A stretch of 64,000 bases of DNA. It comes from Vitis vinifera. Lineage: Eukaryota; Streptophyta; Magnoliopsida; Vitales; Vitaceae. A model generated the notes under the pieces. That model was not told the origin of the DNA and ran no database searches. It was given only the letters and a program-made list of their open reading frames with translations. Shown in pieces: positions 23,528 to 34,321 of the stretch. The position numbers were made by a program, and so were the translations under genes. The DNA is taken from NCBI RefSeq assembly GCF_030704535.1, contig NC_081821.1, positions 3,673,001 to 3,737,000 of the forward strand, given 5' to 3'. How positions within the stretch are numbered: position 1 is the stretch's first letter; every line of letters begins with the position of its first letter.

Positions 23528-26067
23528 TCAATTGAATTTCATGAGCTTAGGAGCAACCCTCAAAAGCCTATTCAGAGTGCCAGGCAAGAATTTCCTAGCG
23601 AACAAGAAGCAAATATCGGTGTTGTTCCCATTGTACTGGCAATGACTTTCAGTCCTCAAGCTCTGTAAGAATTCGACGGTCACATCTCTTCTCCAAAACC
23701 CAGCTGGGTGGGCACCGCCATTGGACCAATCAACCCATGTCAAGCTCCTATTCGCATTCCTCCTCCAAAATTCGATACTCACAAGTGTAGGCAAGTAGTG
23801 CTCGTCTGCATAACACGAGGCCTCGCAACATTCTCGGAACACTGCAAAATATTTCCGATCAGATATTACCTCAATGGCTAGGCCACGGTCCATCTCGAAC
23901 CACTGGGACCCCTTTCGCCATTGCCCAATAGTGACAATAGGCTTCATTCTATGGTCGTAACGGGCACGCCCCACGGGCCCTGGTAAATCATAGGCCTCTA
24001 TGAAGGATTTTGTAGAGGCCATTAAGTAAGAGTAGATGGTGGAGAAGTTGAATAGGGGAATGCATGACTCAGAGAGGAGGACAAAGCGGTGGTTGGAGAT
24101 GTCGAGAAGTGCATTGGCTAATAGACGGCGCTCGGCTTCGAGCATGCTGAAGTTTCCCCACTGCACTTCCTACATTATTCAAAGACATCAAATAATTATT
24201 ACAAGTGATTATAAGTTGTACATGTAATAATTATAAAAATTAATTACGAGGGTGATGAGTTATTCACTCAATGATTTTGAAGATTAATTAAATTCATATA
24301 CAAAATTGCAATGTCGAAAATCTAATTGAGTGACCCACCCGTAACATGAGCAGGCTGTTTTGCAGGGCTTGTCAAAGGCCCGGGCCAGCCCTTTGATGGG
24401 CTTTGAATCATGTAGCTCTTTTTATATAATACATAAGACAATACAACCGAGTCGTATTGGTGGGTGGTTTTCATATTGTTTCAAAGGACAAATACTCAAC
24501 TAAATAGATTAACTCAAAAATGATACGAGTAATAATCGGATTAAAAGAATTAACTCAGATACGATATAATTTTTAATTAAATAACACGACACGATACATG
24601 TAACTCATATAATAATATAATCAAGTTTTGAATCAATATAATCAACTTCTTCACTTGACATATTTATGATTCAATTGATTTATCTATTCAATATCAAATC
24701 TTAAATTAATCAAATATAAATAAAATAATTTATAAATTATAATTAAATTAATCAACATAATTATTAAATAAGTCAATCCAATTTAAATTCAAATTATACA
24801 AATTAACTCAAAAATAACATATTTATTCTATAGGTTATACAAATCAACATCGAATATGATCTAAACATAATTATTTTCAACTCAAACTCATAAAAAATGT
24901 TGAATTCAAATTATCTTGAGAAGTCATGTCAAATTTTACCAACCTAAAATACAATTTTTAATTTAGTCAAACTTTATTAAATTTTAAAGACTACTTTAAA
25001 AGGTCCATCTTATTACATATCATCCAAGAAAAAGAGAGAATGATAAAAAAATAAATTATAAGAATATGTTTCAATGATTGTTATTTTTGAATTATTTGAA
25101 TCGTGAATTTTCTTGTTACTTATTTTAAATTCTTAAATAAAACTTAAAAATCAATATCTTAAATTTTTGTAAATGACTCATTTTTAAATAATATTTGTTA
25201 AAATATCTATATCATTTTCATTTTCATTTTCATTTTCATTTTCATTTTTATTTTTATTTTTATTTTTTATAAATGTTTCAACTTTCGACAAAAAAAATAC
25301 AAGAAAATGAGTCTAATGAGGGAAAAGTTTCAATCTCTCCTGCTTTTATATCTTAAGTGTTTCAAGTCGATTAGCTGCTAATGAACTTCTTTCTTTAGCT
25401 ACTCATTTAATCCATTCAAGTTTTGAATTTATATCAATTAAAAAGTAATTTATTCTTTTAATCAATTTATTAAAAATAATAATAATATAGGATTAACCCA
25501 ATGGTAGTAAAATTCATATCCATATTTGCTCCATCAAAAAAAAAATGTAAAAAAGAAGAAACTGACCTGACTGGGGATACTCCGGCCATAAAACACAGAG
25601 CTTTTAGGCACTGTTCGATTGAAAGATGGATCTGAATGCACATAAATTGAATACAGCGCCTCATGCCCTCTGAAGAACATCTCCCAAAGAGGAGCTAATG
25701 GCAATGACCCTCTCGTCAAAAACAAGAATGCAATCTTGGGGACACGCTTGAAGGGGAACTCTCCAACCCGAGGCACCATTGAAGCTCTCCATAGCAACTC
25801 CGCATCTTTCATGTCATGTATAACATTAGGGGGCTTCACGTACTCTTTCAATCCAATTCGACTAGATTTTTCAGTTCTATTCGTGGTTGGAATTGGGGTA
25901 GAGAATTGTTTGAGTTGTATGTTGAAGGAGAAATCTTGAAGGTAGAAACTAACTGTTAGTCCAATGGCTAAACCTGAGCCGAAGAAGAGAAAAAAGCACA
26001 TAAGATTGAAGAGGCTCAAGATCTTTGGATTTGCGGTTGATGGGCGTTGTGCTTGTCCATTCTTCAT
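23528..26067 (-). CDS. GT14 core-2/I-branching glycosyltransferase (BC10-like), copy B, 2 exons, 380 aa
   Basis: This is the closest paralogue of copy A and a probable Golgi type II glycosyltransferase. Exons are 25567-26067 and 23528-24169, with a 1397-nt GT-AG phase 0 intron at the identical site; exon 2 is exactly 642 nt as in copy A. It starts MKNG like copy A. A membrane anchor spans residues about 19-43. The shared lumenal motifs are [117 protein letters not shown] and [21 protein letters not shown] departs from the FHGRRIPSK of copies A and C. Both A and B lack the long proline-rich stem of copy C. The frame is intact, so it is likely functional. Confidence 0.92.
25213..25266. repeat. 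(TTTTCA)n / (TTTTTA)n simple repeat in the copy B intron
   Basis: About five tandem ATTTTC hexamers run into ATTTTT hexamers. It lies in the single intron of GT14 copy B and is a probable length-polymorphic site. Confidence 0.8.
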
Positions 26068-27956
26068 TGTTTGGACAAAGAGAAAATGAAGAGTGTTGAC
26101 GAGAAGTCATATGATGTTTTGCTTTTGTGTGTGGGAGACATTGTCGTTAGTGCAAATAAGATTAAGCAAATATATGGATTGGATTTACCAATGGAGTCTC
26201 GAACCTGGCCGGCAAGGAATTAGGAGTGGAAAGCAAGAGAAACAACATAGAAATAGCCAAAATTCAGCAGTCATTTGAGAGAGTGGGTTTGATTTGAAGT
26301 TTCAAGGGAGAAGCATGCATTCATGTGTAGGGTTGCACATATTCAAATGAGATTGGCTATGAGGCTCAAATTCATTTACAGTGGGGATCATCACTTTGGA
26401 GGACACTGAACCACAAAAATTACCACTGTTTTATGAAACTAATTACCATTCTAATTCATTCAATTCAATTCAGTTCACCTGTGCATGGCTTGAAGCCTTG
26501 AATCTATATTTACATTGTGGCAACTTCTTGCCTTTTCACCCAAATTCTGCTCATTTATCCAGTTTGTATGCTGAAACCATTTTTCTAAAATTAAATTCTT
26601 GAACCTGCTCACTTGCTCAAAAAAACTTCATCGCATCCAAATATGTAGATATTATCCATTTTAAGTCCAAAGGCTTTAAAATGCATTTATATGATTAAAA
26701 AAGGTTCATATTTATATAGTATTAGGAATTTTCTCCCTCATTCGATGTGAGATATCATAAATACCCCTCCATGCAGAAACAACATCGTCGTTGTGTCCCA
26801 TGGGATTGGGGCGAAACAAATAAACACCTCTCATAGGGTCAAACAAACCCCCAGTCAAGAATGGGTTCTAATACCATTTTATAACGATTCACACTCAATT
26901 ATATAGATATTATTCACTCTAAGTCCAAAAGGTCCTTACAGTTTTAAAACACATTTACAAAATTAAAAAGAGTTCATACTTATATAACACGTCCATTCTA
27001 TGTCCAAAGGGGTCATCGCAATTTTAAAACGTATTTATAAAGTTAAAAAGAGTTCATACTTATATAGTGTCATCCCGATCCAATGTGGGATATCACATAA
27101 TTTATTATGTACATTGAAGGATGTCCAAATCAAATAAACCTAGGCATTATTTAGAATGAATTTTTTTTTTTAAGCCAAAAGCAATTTAACGGGTGTAACA
27201 AGAATCTGTACTAATGTTTGAAATCAATTTAGTATAATTCTTAGCATTGGAAAGAAATTATCCCAAAAGTAGCGTAAAGTTATTGTTTTTATTATTTTAT
27301 TTGGTGACAAGTAGTAATTGGACTTTAATAAACAGAAATATTTTTGTTTTTTTTACATTTTTTAAACTTTAATAAAAAAATATATATGATAAAAATAAAA
27401 ATATATGTAGCACCAAGTCAAAAGTTATTTTTATTTAATAAAAAAAATTAATATTAATATTTCATATATGAAGCCATGTCATTTCTAACTAAATTTAAAA
27501 ATAAATAAATAAATTATCCCAAATAAAGTTTTATTTTTGTTACTAACCCAAACCTACCGAACAAGAATTTGGGTTGAGAAAATTCAAGCCAACCTAACTC
27601 AAACCACAATCCTGTCTAACCATGCATCTATGATTGAATTAACTTCCAACCAGTGAATCAGCTGGAATTTGAGGTCTAACTCGCACTAATAAATGTGGAA
27701 TCGAAGATGCTATCAGGAAAGGATTGGGCCAAGACCAATTTAATGGCTTTACCTCTCTTCTGGGTCAAGCTTGGCCTTCCGTTGTCTGCTTGATCCAAGC
27801 CTGCATCAAGATTTGGCTGAACACATGACATTCATCTTAGCACAGGCTGGCTGAAATGACTAAACCCAATTCAACTTCATCATCTTGTTCCTAAAATCAC
27901 AAATACCACATTTTGAAAAATTTTGAGGTCATTAACATTGAAATTGTGTAAAGGTT
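26068..27956. other. Intergenic DNA between GT14 copies B and C
   Basis: The left part holds the 5' region of copy B and the right end the 3' flank of copy C (minus strand). The middle carries a repeated module (listed separately). The stretch at 27,150-27,540 is A/T-rich with nothing recognised. Confidence 0.5.
26645..27110. repeat. Three degenerate copies of a dispersed plant repeat module
   Basis: A module reading roughly 'tagatattattcac..taagtccaaa..ttttaaaacgcattta..ttaaaaagagttcata cttatatag' occurs at about 26645-26725, 26885-26985 and 26990-27065. Two copies (26725-26765 and 27065-27105) run on into a 'cga tccaatgtgggatatcaca' end. Similar wording is familiar from abundant dispersed repeats of dicot genomes. 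I cannot name the element or find its ends. Confidence 0.55.
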
Positions 27957-29444
27957 TTAATGACTAAAATCGAGGGACAAAAGCTGCAACAAGGGCTGCA
28001 AAGTATTGGGTACAAATTTCCTGGCAAACAAGAAACACATAGACGTTGTGTTGCCACCATACGTACAATTGGTACCAAACCTCGTTTGATTCAGGAACTC
28101 GAGAGTAACATCTTGCCTAATAAATCTTCCAGGATGTGGACCGCTCTTAGACCAATCAACCCAGGTAATGGTCCTGTTGGAGTTCTTTTCTGGAGCAAGA
28201 ATGTTGATGAGTGTAGGGATATAATGTTCATCCATGTAACAAGGGACATGACAATGCTCTCGAAAGACGGGGTAGTACTTCTTGTCTGATACAATTTCAA
28301 TGGCTAGCTCGCGATGAACCTCAAACCATTGTGACCCTTTACGCCATTCGGATATGTTGATTGTAGGTGACATTTGAGGATTGTAACGACCTCGGCCCAC
28401 CTTCCTTGGATCATCGTATGAAGCAATGAAACTTTGATTAGAATTGATGATGTAGCTATATATTGTTGTGAAGTTGAACAAAGGTATGCAAGTCTCTGAG
28501 AGGAGCACAAATCTTTCATTAGAGAAGTCCAGGAGGGCGTTGGCCAAAAGGCGTCTCTCTGCATCTATCATTGTTGCTCTTCCCCATTTGACTGCCTGCA
28601 TTCAGGAAAAAAAGGAATGTAATAAGCAACCTCCAAATAGTGATTTTTCCCTCATTTTTATTGATCTCTTAACATACGATCTCTTGGACAATTATACCAT
28701 AACCAAATTCAGTGTTGAGTCTTGATGTGTGATAGAGAGGTACCGTCGTCTGCAACTAGAGCAATTCTTGGTTGAATCTTGCAGGGGGGTTTTACTTTAC
28801 TGGGGAAGTTTGGAAAGTATTAGAAAGTATGCAAGATATGTACTGACCTTGCTGGGAATTCTTCTTCCATGGAAAACAGAATCTTCAGGCACTGAATCAT
28901 TGTAGGAAGGATGAGGGTGAACATAAATAGAATAAAACCCTTCATGCCCTTTGAAGAATAAATCCCATAAGGGGCCTAAAGGTATAGGTCCCTTTGTCAA
29001 GAACATGAAAGCAACTTTAGGGACATTCTCATATGGGAATTGTTGAATCCTTGGAACCATAGATGCTCGCCAGAACAACTCATCATCATCCATACTGTGC
29101 ATGAGCGTTGGCTTATCTTGTGAGGCCAAAGTACCATCAGGTGGTGGATATGGAGATGGCGATGGTGACGGCGATGCTGATGCTGATGGTGGTTGTGGCA
29201 GAGGTGATGGTGCCGGTGGTGGTGGCAGCGTTACCAATAAGGGTGGTGGTGCTGCGGCTGGTTGAGGTGCCGTAAAGCTTATAATAGCTTGAAGATCGAA
29301 TGAGGAACTCTTGACATAGAAACCGACCTTGATTCCAAGGGATAAACCAATGACAAAATACAGGAGATGAAAGACATGCCTCAACACTGAGTTGGAATTG
29401 AAAAACATAGAAACCATAGGAAGTCGCTGATGTTCATTTCCCAT
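27957..29444 (-). CDS. GT14 core-2/I-branching glycosyltransferase (BC10-like), copy C, 2 exons, 411 aa
   Basis: This is the third and most diverged GT14 member of the cluster, predicted Golgi type II. Exons are 28848-29444 and 27957-28595 with a short 252-nt GT-AG phase 0 intron at the same position as copies A and B. Residues about 22-44 are the membrane anchor. Residues about 59-104 are an unusually proline/serine/alanine-rich stem absent from A and B. The catalytic region follows: [114 protein letters not shown] and [15 protein letters not shown]. Its sequence resembles the widespread BC10-like class more than A and B do. It ends with a family-typical [10 protein letters not shown] segment. 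The frame is intact. Confidence 0.92.
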
Positions 29445-31170
29445 ATAGCCTCTATATAATAGTCTATAGAATGAGGAATAATGAAGATCCTCGCAGTTTA
29501 AATTACTCTAGAAAGAGAGAGCTTGTGCGAATAAAGGGACAGGAAGCGTAGACCCTAGCCAGTCAAATTAGTAGAGCAACTCGGAAACAGAGGTATCGAG
29601 TTTGACTCTACTCCCATGTACAACATGACTCGAAGGTGGCTTCATAATTTAAGAGTAATTTAAAGAACAGGGGAACGCAACCACGGCTTAAATCAAGAGA
29701 AGCTAGCTGTTAACATTAACCATCATTCTTGACAGGAACTGAGAGTCTGACACCTCAATTTGTAATCACTGCTTTGCTTCACGAACATCCCATCGCTCCC
29801 AACTTCTTACCCATGGGTTTGGGTAGTCCTTGTTCTACCACATAGACCAGACTTCACACTTAGTTAGGTATAAAACCAATCTCACCCGTAAGAGTCTGGT
29901 CCAAATAATATATTGACTACTGAGTCGATGGAGAGAAAATGGATCCAAAATGTCAAACGGTTGGTTAAAGTGGTTTCCACTAAGCAAGTGGCCAAATGGG
30001 AAGGTGCCAAGTAATGGGCCATTACTCAAGAGTAGTGCTTCTTGACCCAATTTGTCAACCCACCCAAATGCAAGTCGTTTACGAAGGTTGGCGAAGTTGC
30101 AATGGTTGAGCCAATCACATTTGAAACATGAAAAACATTCTCATTAGTAATTTATTTATACTAAATATATTAACATTTTATACAAATGTATGTTACATAA
30201 TTTATTAAAAATCAAGTATCGCATGAGCAATTTACATGAATGCAAGTCACAGTGATCAAGTAAAATCTTAGAATGATAACAAATCATCTGCAACATAGCA
30301 CACCTGCCAGAAGAATTCATTGTTCAATGCATTCCACCCATCAATTTCAAATGTGGGAAATCAAGGTGATCAAAAGATCTTAATGAAGATATTCATACAA
30401 ATGTTGGATTCCTTCTGATCTTAGTATATCACTTTGGATTACTTCCTCAACCTGGTCTGAATAGAGTCCGAATTTACCTAGGCAAAATACCAAATTAGAA
30501 TAGATAGAATTCCGCATTAATGTCACTTTTCTCGTCCAAGCCTCATCTGACAAAATTTTCTTATTGATTAAACACTCTGTCGAGCAAAATTAGAAGTGAA
30601 ATACTTATACAGAAAAGCTTGTTGTATACATAAAAGAAGACCGCTTGTGTAGATGGTAAACAAGCTACGCTGAGCTCATGCCTGGCACGAGCTTTGGAAT
30701 AATTCTAGTTTTGGTGGGTCTGTCTTTAAACACCAAATCACAAACATTAAAAGTGTAATTCCAGGTCATTACAGCATTCAGCACTTCCTACCTATCTGAG
30801 ATCAATGATGCCTACTGCTGCATTTTGGCACTACATAAATGGCCTTCCCTGGAAGTGGCTTGTATATATTTTTATAGGACAATTTTTCCAACCACCCAAA
30901 AGGTTAGGAGGTTCAAGACATCAAAGATGTGTGGTTGTCCATGTCTGCCCATCACAAAGCAAGTAAAAGAAACAGGAGGTTAAAAATAAAAATAAAACAA
31001 AACGATTACATGAACAAGAGAGGAAATAAAGCTTTAAGGACCATAACCAAATTTCCAGATTTATGGCTAAATCATTATGTTGATCTCCCTTAAACAAGTT
31101 GTTCTAAAGCAAAAGATACTAAATACTGACCTCACACCATCATTTGAGATTGGAATAGTAAAATCAGCGA
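29445..31170. other. Intergenic DNA upstream of GT14 copy C
   Basis: This holds the 5' UTR and promoter of copy C on the left. The rest (about 29,600-31,170) has ordinary base composition for the region, no ORF with a recognisable domain and no repeat with clear ends. Confidence 0.5.
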
Positions 31171-31994
31171 TTTTTTTTATTTTTTTTTATAAGTAAAAAA
31201 GATTATATTGAATAAGAAAGAAAGTACACCCAAATGGTGACCCAAAGCATACAAGCGGTATACAACAATCGTCAAATAGAAGAATCTATAAAAAGGAGGG
31301 GTAACAAAAAACACCACCGGCCCTCATCTAGAACCCCACCATTTAAAAAAATTGATTAAAGGAAGAGGTCTTTCATCTATACACAGCTTAGTCTAAGCCC
31401 AAAGAGTACAAATAAAAGAGTTTTTCAGCCTTTGAATCAACAGCTCCTTGTTATCAAAGGCAATCCTATTTCTTTCTTTCCACATTGTCCAAAAAATACA
31501 AATAGGGCCTTCCAAGCCTTTTTGCATTTCTTACCCACAAATGAACCATGTCAACTAAGAAGAGTCTTTATAACCATCAAGGGTAGAACCCAACACACCC
31601 CACAAAGAGCAAAGTGTAACTACCATAGCACTCTAGCCTTAACATAGTGAAGCAGGATATTGTCAATGTTCTCTTCTTCAACAAGACAAAGGAAGCATCT
31701 GTTTGCTAGAGATCATTCCCTCCTTTTTACCTGATTCAAAGTTAAGGCTTTGCCCTATGCCGCTTCCCAAGTGAAAAAACTCACCTTAGGAGGAACGCAC
31801 AGGCTCCAAATGATACCCCTTGGAAACAGGATTGCACCACCTGGCTCCAAAGCAACTTAAAGAGACTTAACAGAAAACTTCCCGCACTTTGTCCCTATCC
31901 AAAGCACCCTATCTTCCAAGTCTTGGGACACCCTCTTTTGTTGGATTCTTGAAAGAAACCTCCCCACTATATTCAACTTTTCCTATCAGAGTTC
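31171..31994 (-). mobile_element. 3' part of a 5'-truncated L1-type LINE (minus strand), interrupted
   Basis: Read on the minus strand this ends in an A-rich tail (plus-strand T runs at 31171-31188). It encodes, with several stops, the reverse-transcriptase zinc-binding region: GRFLSRIQQKRVSQDLEDR, a lysine-rich FSVKSL, LCVPPKVSFFTWEAA and the family Cys motif region. It is the downstream half of one old LINE copy. The upstream half resumes at 38101 on the far side of the inserted plus-strand LINE. It is a decayed pseudogene with no intact ORF. Confidence 0.75.
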
Positions 31995-31996
31995 TA

Positions 31997-34321
31997 ATGA
32001 GAGAAAGAGAGGTGGATAGCGAGGGGGAGGGTGACGACGAGGCGGAGAAGCCAAATCGGAAATGGCAGAGTTTCGAGGTGGAATCGAAAACCTTTGAAGT
32101 AGAGGTGGAGAAGAAAAGGGGTAAAACCCTTCTGTTTATTGTGGAAAGCAAAAACGGTGTGTCCTCATGGGTTAAAATGGGGTCGACAAGTGTTGGGATG
32201 TTTTTGGAAGGGATGGATCAGTGTATCAAGGATGGGAAGGACGTTAAATGGGAGAAGGGATGGAAGGAAAAGGGGAGAAGGTTTTCTATGGTGAGAGAAG
32301 CGAATAAGGCGGGAAGCTTTATTAGGCTAGGAGTCGTTGACGCGGAGGAGAAGTGGTACAGCATTTGCATCCCAAAAGGGAAAGGGGGAAGAGAGGGATG
32401 GACAGTCATGGCGAAAGTGGTGCGGAATTTGTTTACAAGGGTTGAGAGAAGGGAGATAAATAAGGACGAGCTAAGCCCTAACAGAGCGCCATCTGAGAAG
32501 GGGGAGAGAGGGGGGAGAAGGAGTAATATCGGGATTAGGATGGAGGTTAAGGAAGAGGAAAGTTGCAGAAATGAGGATCGGTTGGGTCAATGTTTGATTG
32601 GAAAATGGGATCCTAAAGTAGCAGGAGGAGGGGACCTAGAGAGAATGGGGTGGATGTTGGCGAGTGTTTGGGGATTAAAAGGGAAGCTAGGGTTGGCCTG
32701 GATGGACGAGGGTCGAGCCCTATTGGAGTTTGAAAAGGCGGCAGAAGCTAGGAAAATCCTCGACGGTGGAGCAAGACTGGTGGGGGGGATTCAAGTGGAT
32801 CTGAAGGTGTGGAGGCCGTGCTTTGGGTGTTTGGAAGAAGGGGATCTAGAAGAGGAAGCTTGGGTGAGGGTAAAAGGCCTCCCACTGTCGTTATGGACCC
32901 CTAGCATTTTGCGAAGGGTAGGAGATGTGTGCGGGGGCTTTGTAGCCATGAATGGGCCGACGGAGAGAATGGAAGATCTCCGATGGGCGAGGTTGCTGGT
33001 GAGGACGAAAAGGGGGGTGTGGCCAAACTCAATAGAAATCGAGGTCGATAAGACCACATATCTTCTTCCGATATGGTGGGAAGTAAGGCCGCTGTTCAGA
33101 AAGAAGGTGGAGGATCGTCGGAGTGCAGAAGGCTGTGAGGAGGGGGACGATGGAGATACACGCGCGGGCCGGCGAGTGGAGGAGTGGAGTAGCGCAGGCA
33201 TCGAGGCTCAGGTTCGGTCAGGCGATGTGATGGATGGGCTGCCGGATGAGAAGGGCAGGGTCTTGTCGGGGGGCCGGATCCGCTTCGGGTCGTTGATCCG
33301 AGAGCCAGAGAATGGGGCGGATGAGGGCTTGAACCCGTGTGGGCCTATCCGACCCAATGTAAGACTTGGCATCAGGAGAGGAGGGGGGCTTAGCCCAACC
33401 CCAATATCCGGTGCTAGCAGTGGTGGGCTTGGGCCGACTGGCAGACTTTAAGGCCCAAAAGGCAAGGAGAAAGCCCTAGAGGAGATTCATGGGTCTCGAG
33501 ATGGGTTTTATATGGACCAAAGATGGTGCAGTGGGCCGTCTTCGAGTGGGCTTCAGGAGATGGGGGCTCAGCGAGGTGGGCCGCCGCGATTAGGCCCGAA
33601 GAGAAGCAAGTTTAATTCAAGCCCATTGGGGGTCTCGGTTCAGTCTGGGCCGTTGGATGATGCCAATTCCGAGCTTGAATTCCTAAGGGTAAGGGAGATG
33701 GAGACTGTGATTGTTCAGAAGGCCAATGCTCTAGAGGGATGGGCAGACAGTGCTCTCCATAAAGAAGTAATGAGGTATGAGGCCTTATCATCCTTAGGGG
33801 GTTTATGGGTTTCCGGGAATTCTTCTTCTTCTTCTATGTCTACTTTTGGTCGGACTCCAAAGGGGGAGTTCTTTGATCATTCTAGGGAAGCTAGGGAGAT
33901 CTGTCAAATTGACAGAGATTCTCAAGGGCAAGAGGTAGAGGATACCAGGCCGAAAGGCAGTGTTTGCTGGGAGTTGGTTGAATTTAAAGGAGCCCTTGCA
34001 ACGGCAAGGGAGCAGGAGGGGGGGTCTTCTCAAGATGAGGTTCAGGATGAAATGGGGGAAAAGGACCTGGATTGGCAAGAAAGCAGCTTAGCAAGGTTTA
34101 GCCATTTCCTGGGTTTTTCGACTGATGGGATGGAGAAGGAGATTTTAAATTTTCTGTCAAAAATCAGGAAAAGAATGGAGAAGATTCATAGTAAAGGATT
34201 ATTGGAAAAATCGAGGTTTGAAAGGGAGCTAAAAAGGTTGGAATGCTCAGTGAATTATGAGGGGGATAGCAAAAAGAAGGGCTCTATTCAGGGCAAAGGG
34301 ATGCAGATGATGTGTGTTTAA
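31997..34321 (+). pseudogene. LINE ORF1 (gag-like, DUF4283-type), one in-frame stop
   Basis: The start MREREVDSEGEGDDEAEK at 31997 is chosen because sequence upstream belongs to the antisense LINE. The frame runs 774 codons to TAA at 34319-34321, broken only by TAA at 33449-33451. The N-terminal part (WQSFEVESKTFEVEVEKKRG, VSSWVKMG) is typical of plant L1 ORF1. A DUF4283-like RNA-binding region follows at about residues 195-310 (LIGKWDP, LGLAWMDEGRALLEF, EEAWVRVKGLPLSLW). The C-terminal half is low-complexity, ending in a charged, possibly coiled segment (FLSKIRKRMEKIHSK). ORF1 proteins bind the LINE RNA for retrotransposition. Its stop overlaps the ORF2 start as TAATG. Confidence 0.8.

Noticed and set aside
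29575-29625. tRNA-like motif ('gtagagcaactc...gagtttgactctactcc')
   Set aside because: The halves do not fold into a full cloverleaf with acceptor and anticodon arms that I can draw.
31889-31996. Upstream extension of LINE ORF1 (MSLSKAPYLPSLGT...)
   Set aside because: These codons are antisense sequence of the older minus-strand LINE. The family-like ORF1 start is the ATG at 31997.
34312-34320. Earlier start for LINE ORF2 at 34312
   Set aside because: The codon there is GTG. The first ATG in frame is at 34321, at the TAATG junction.
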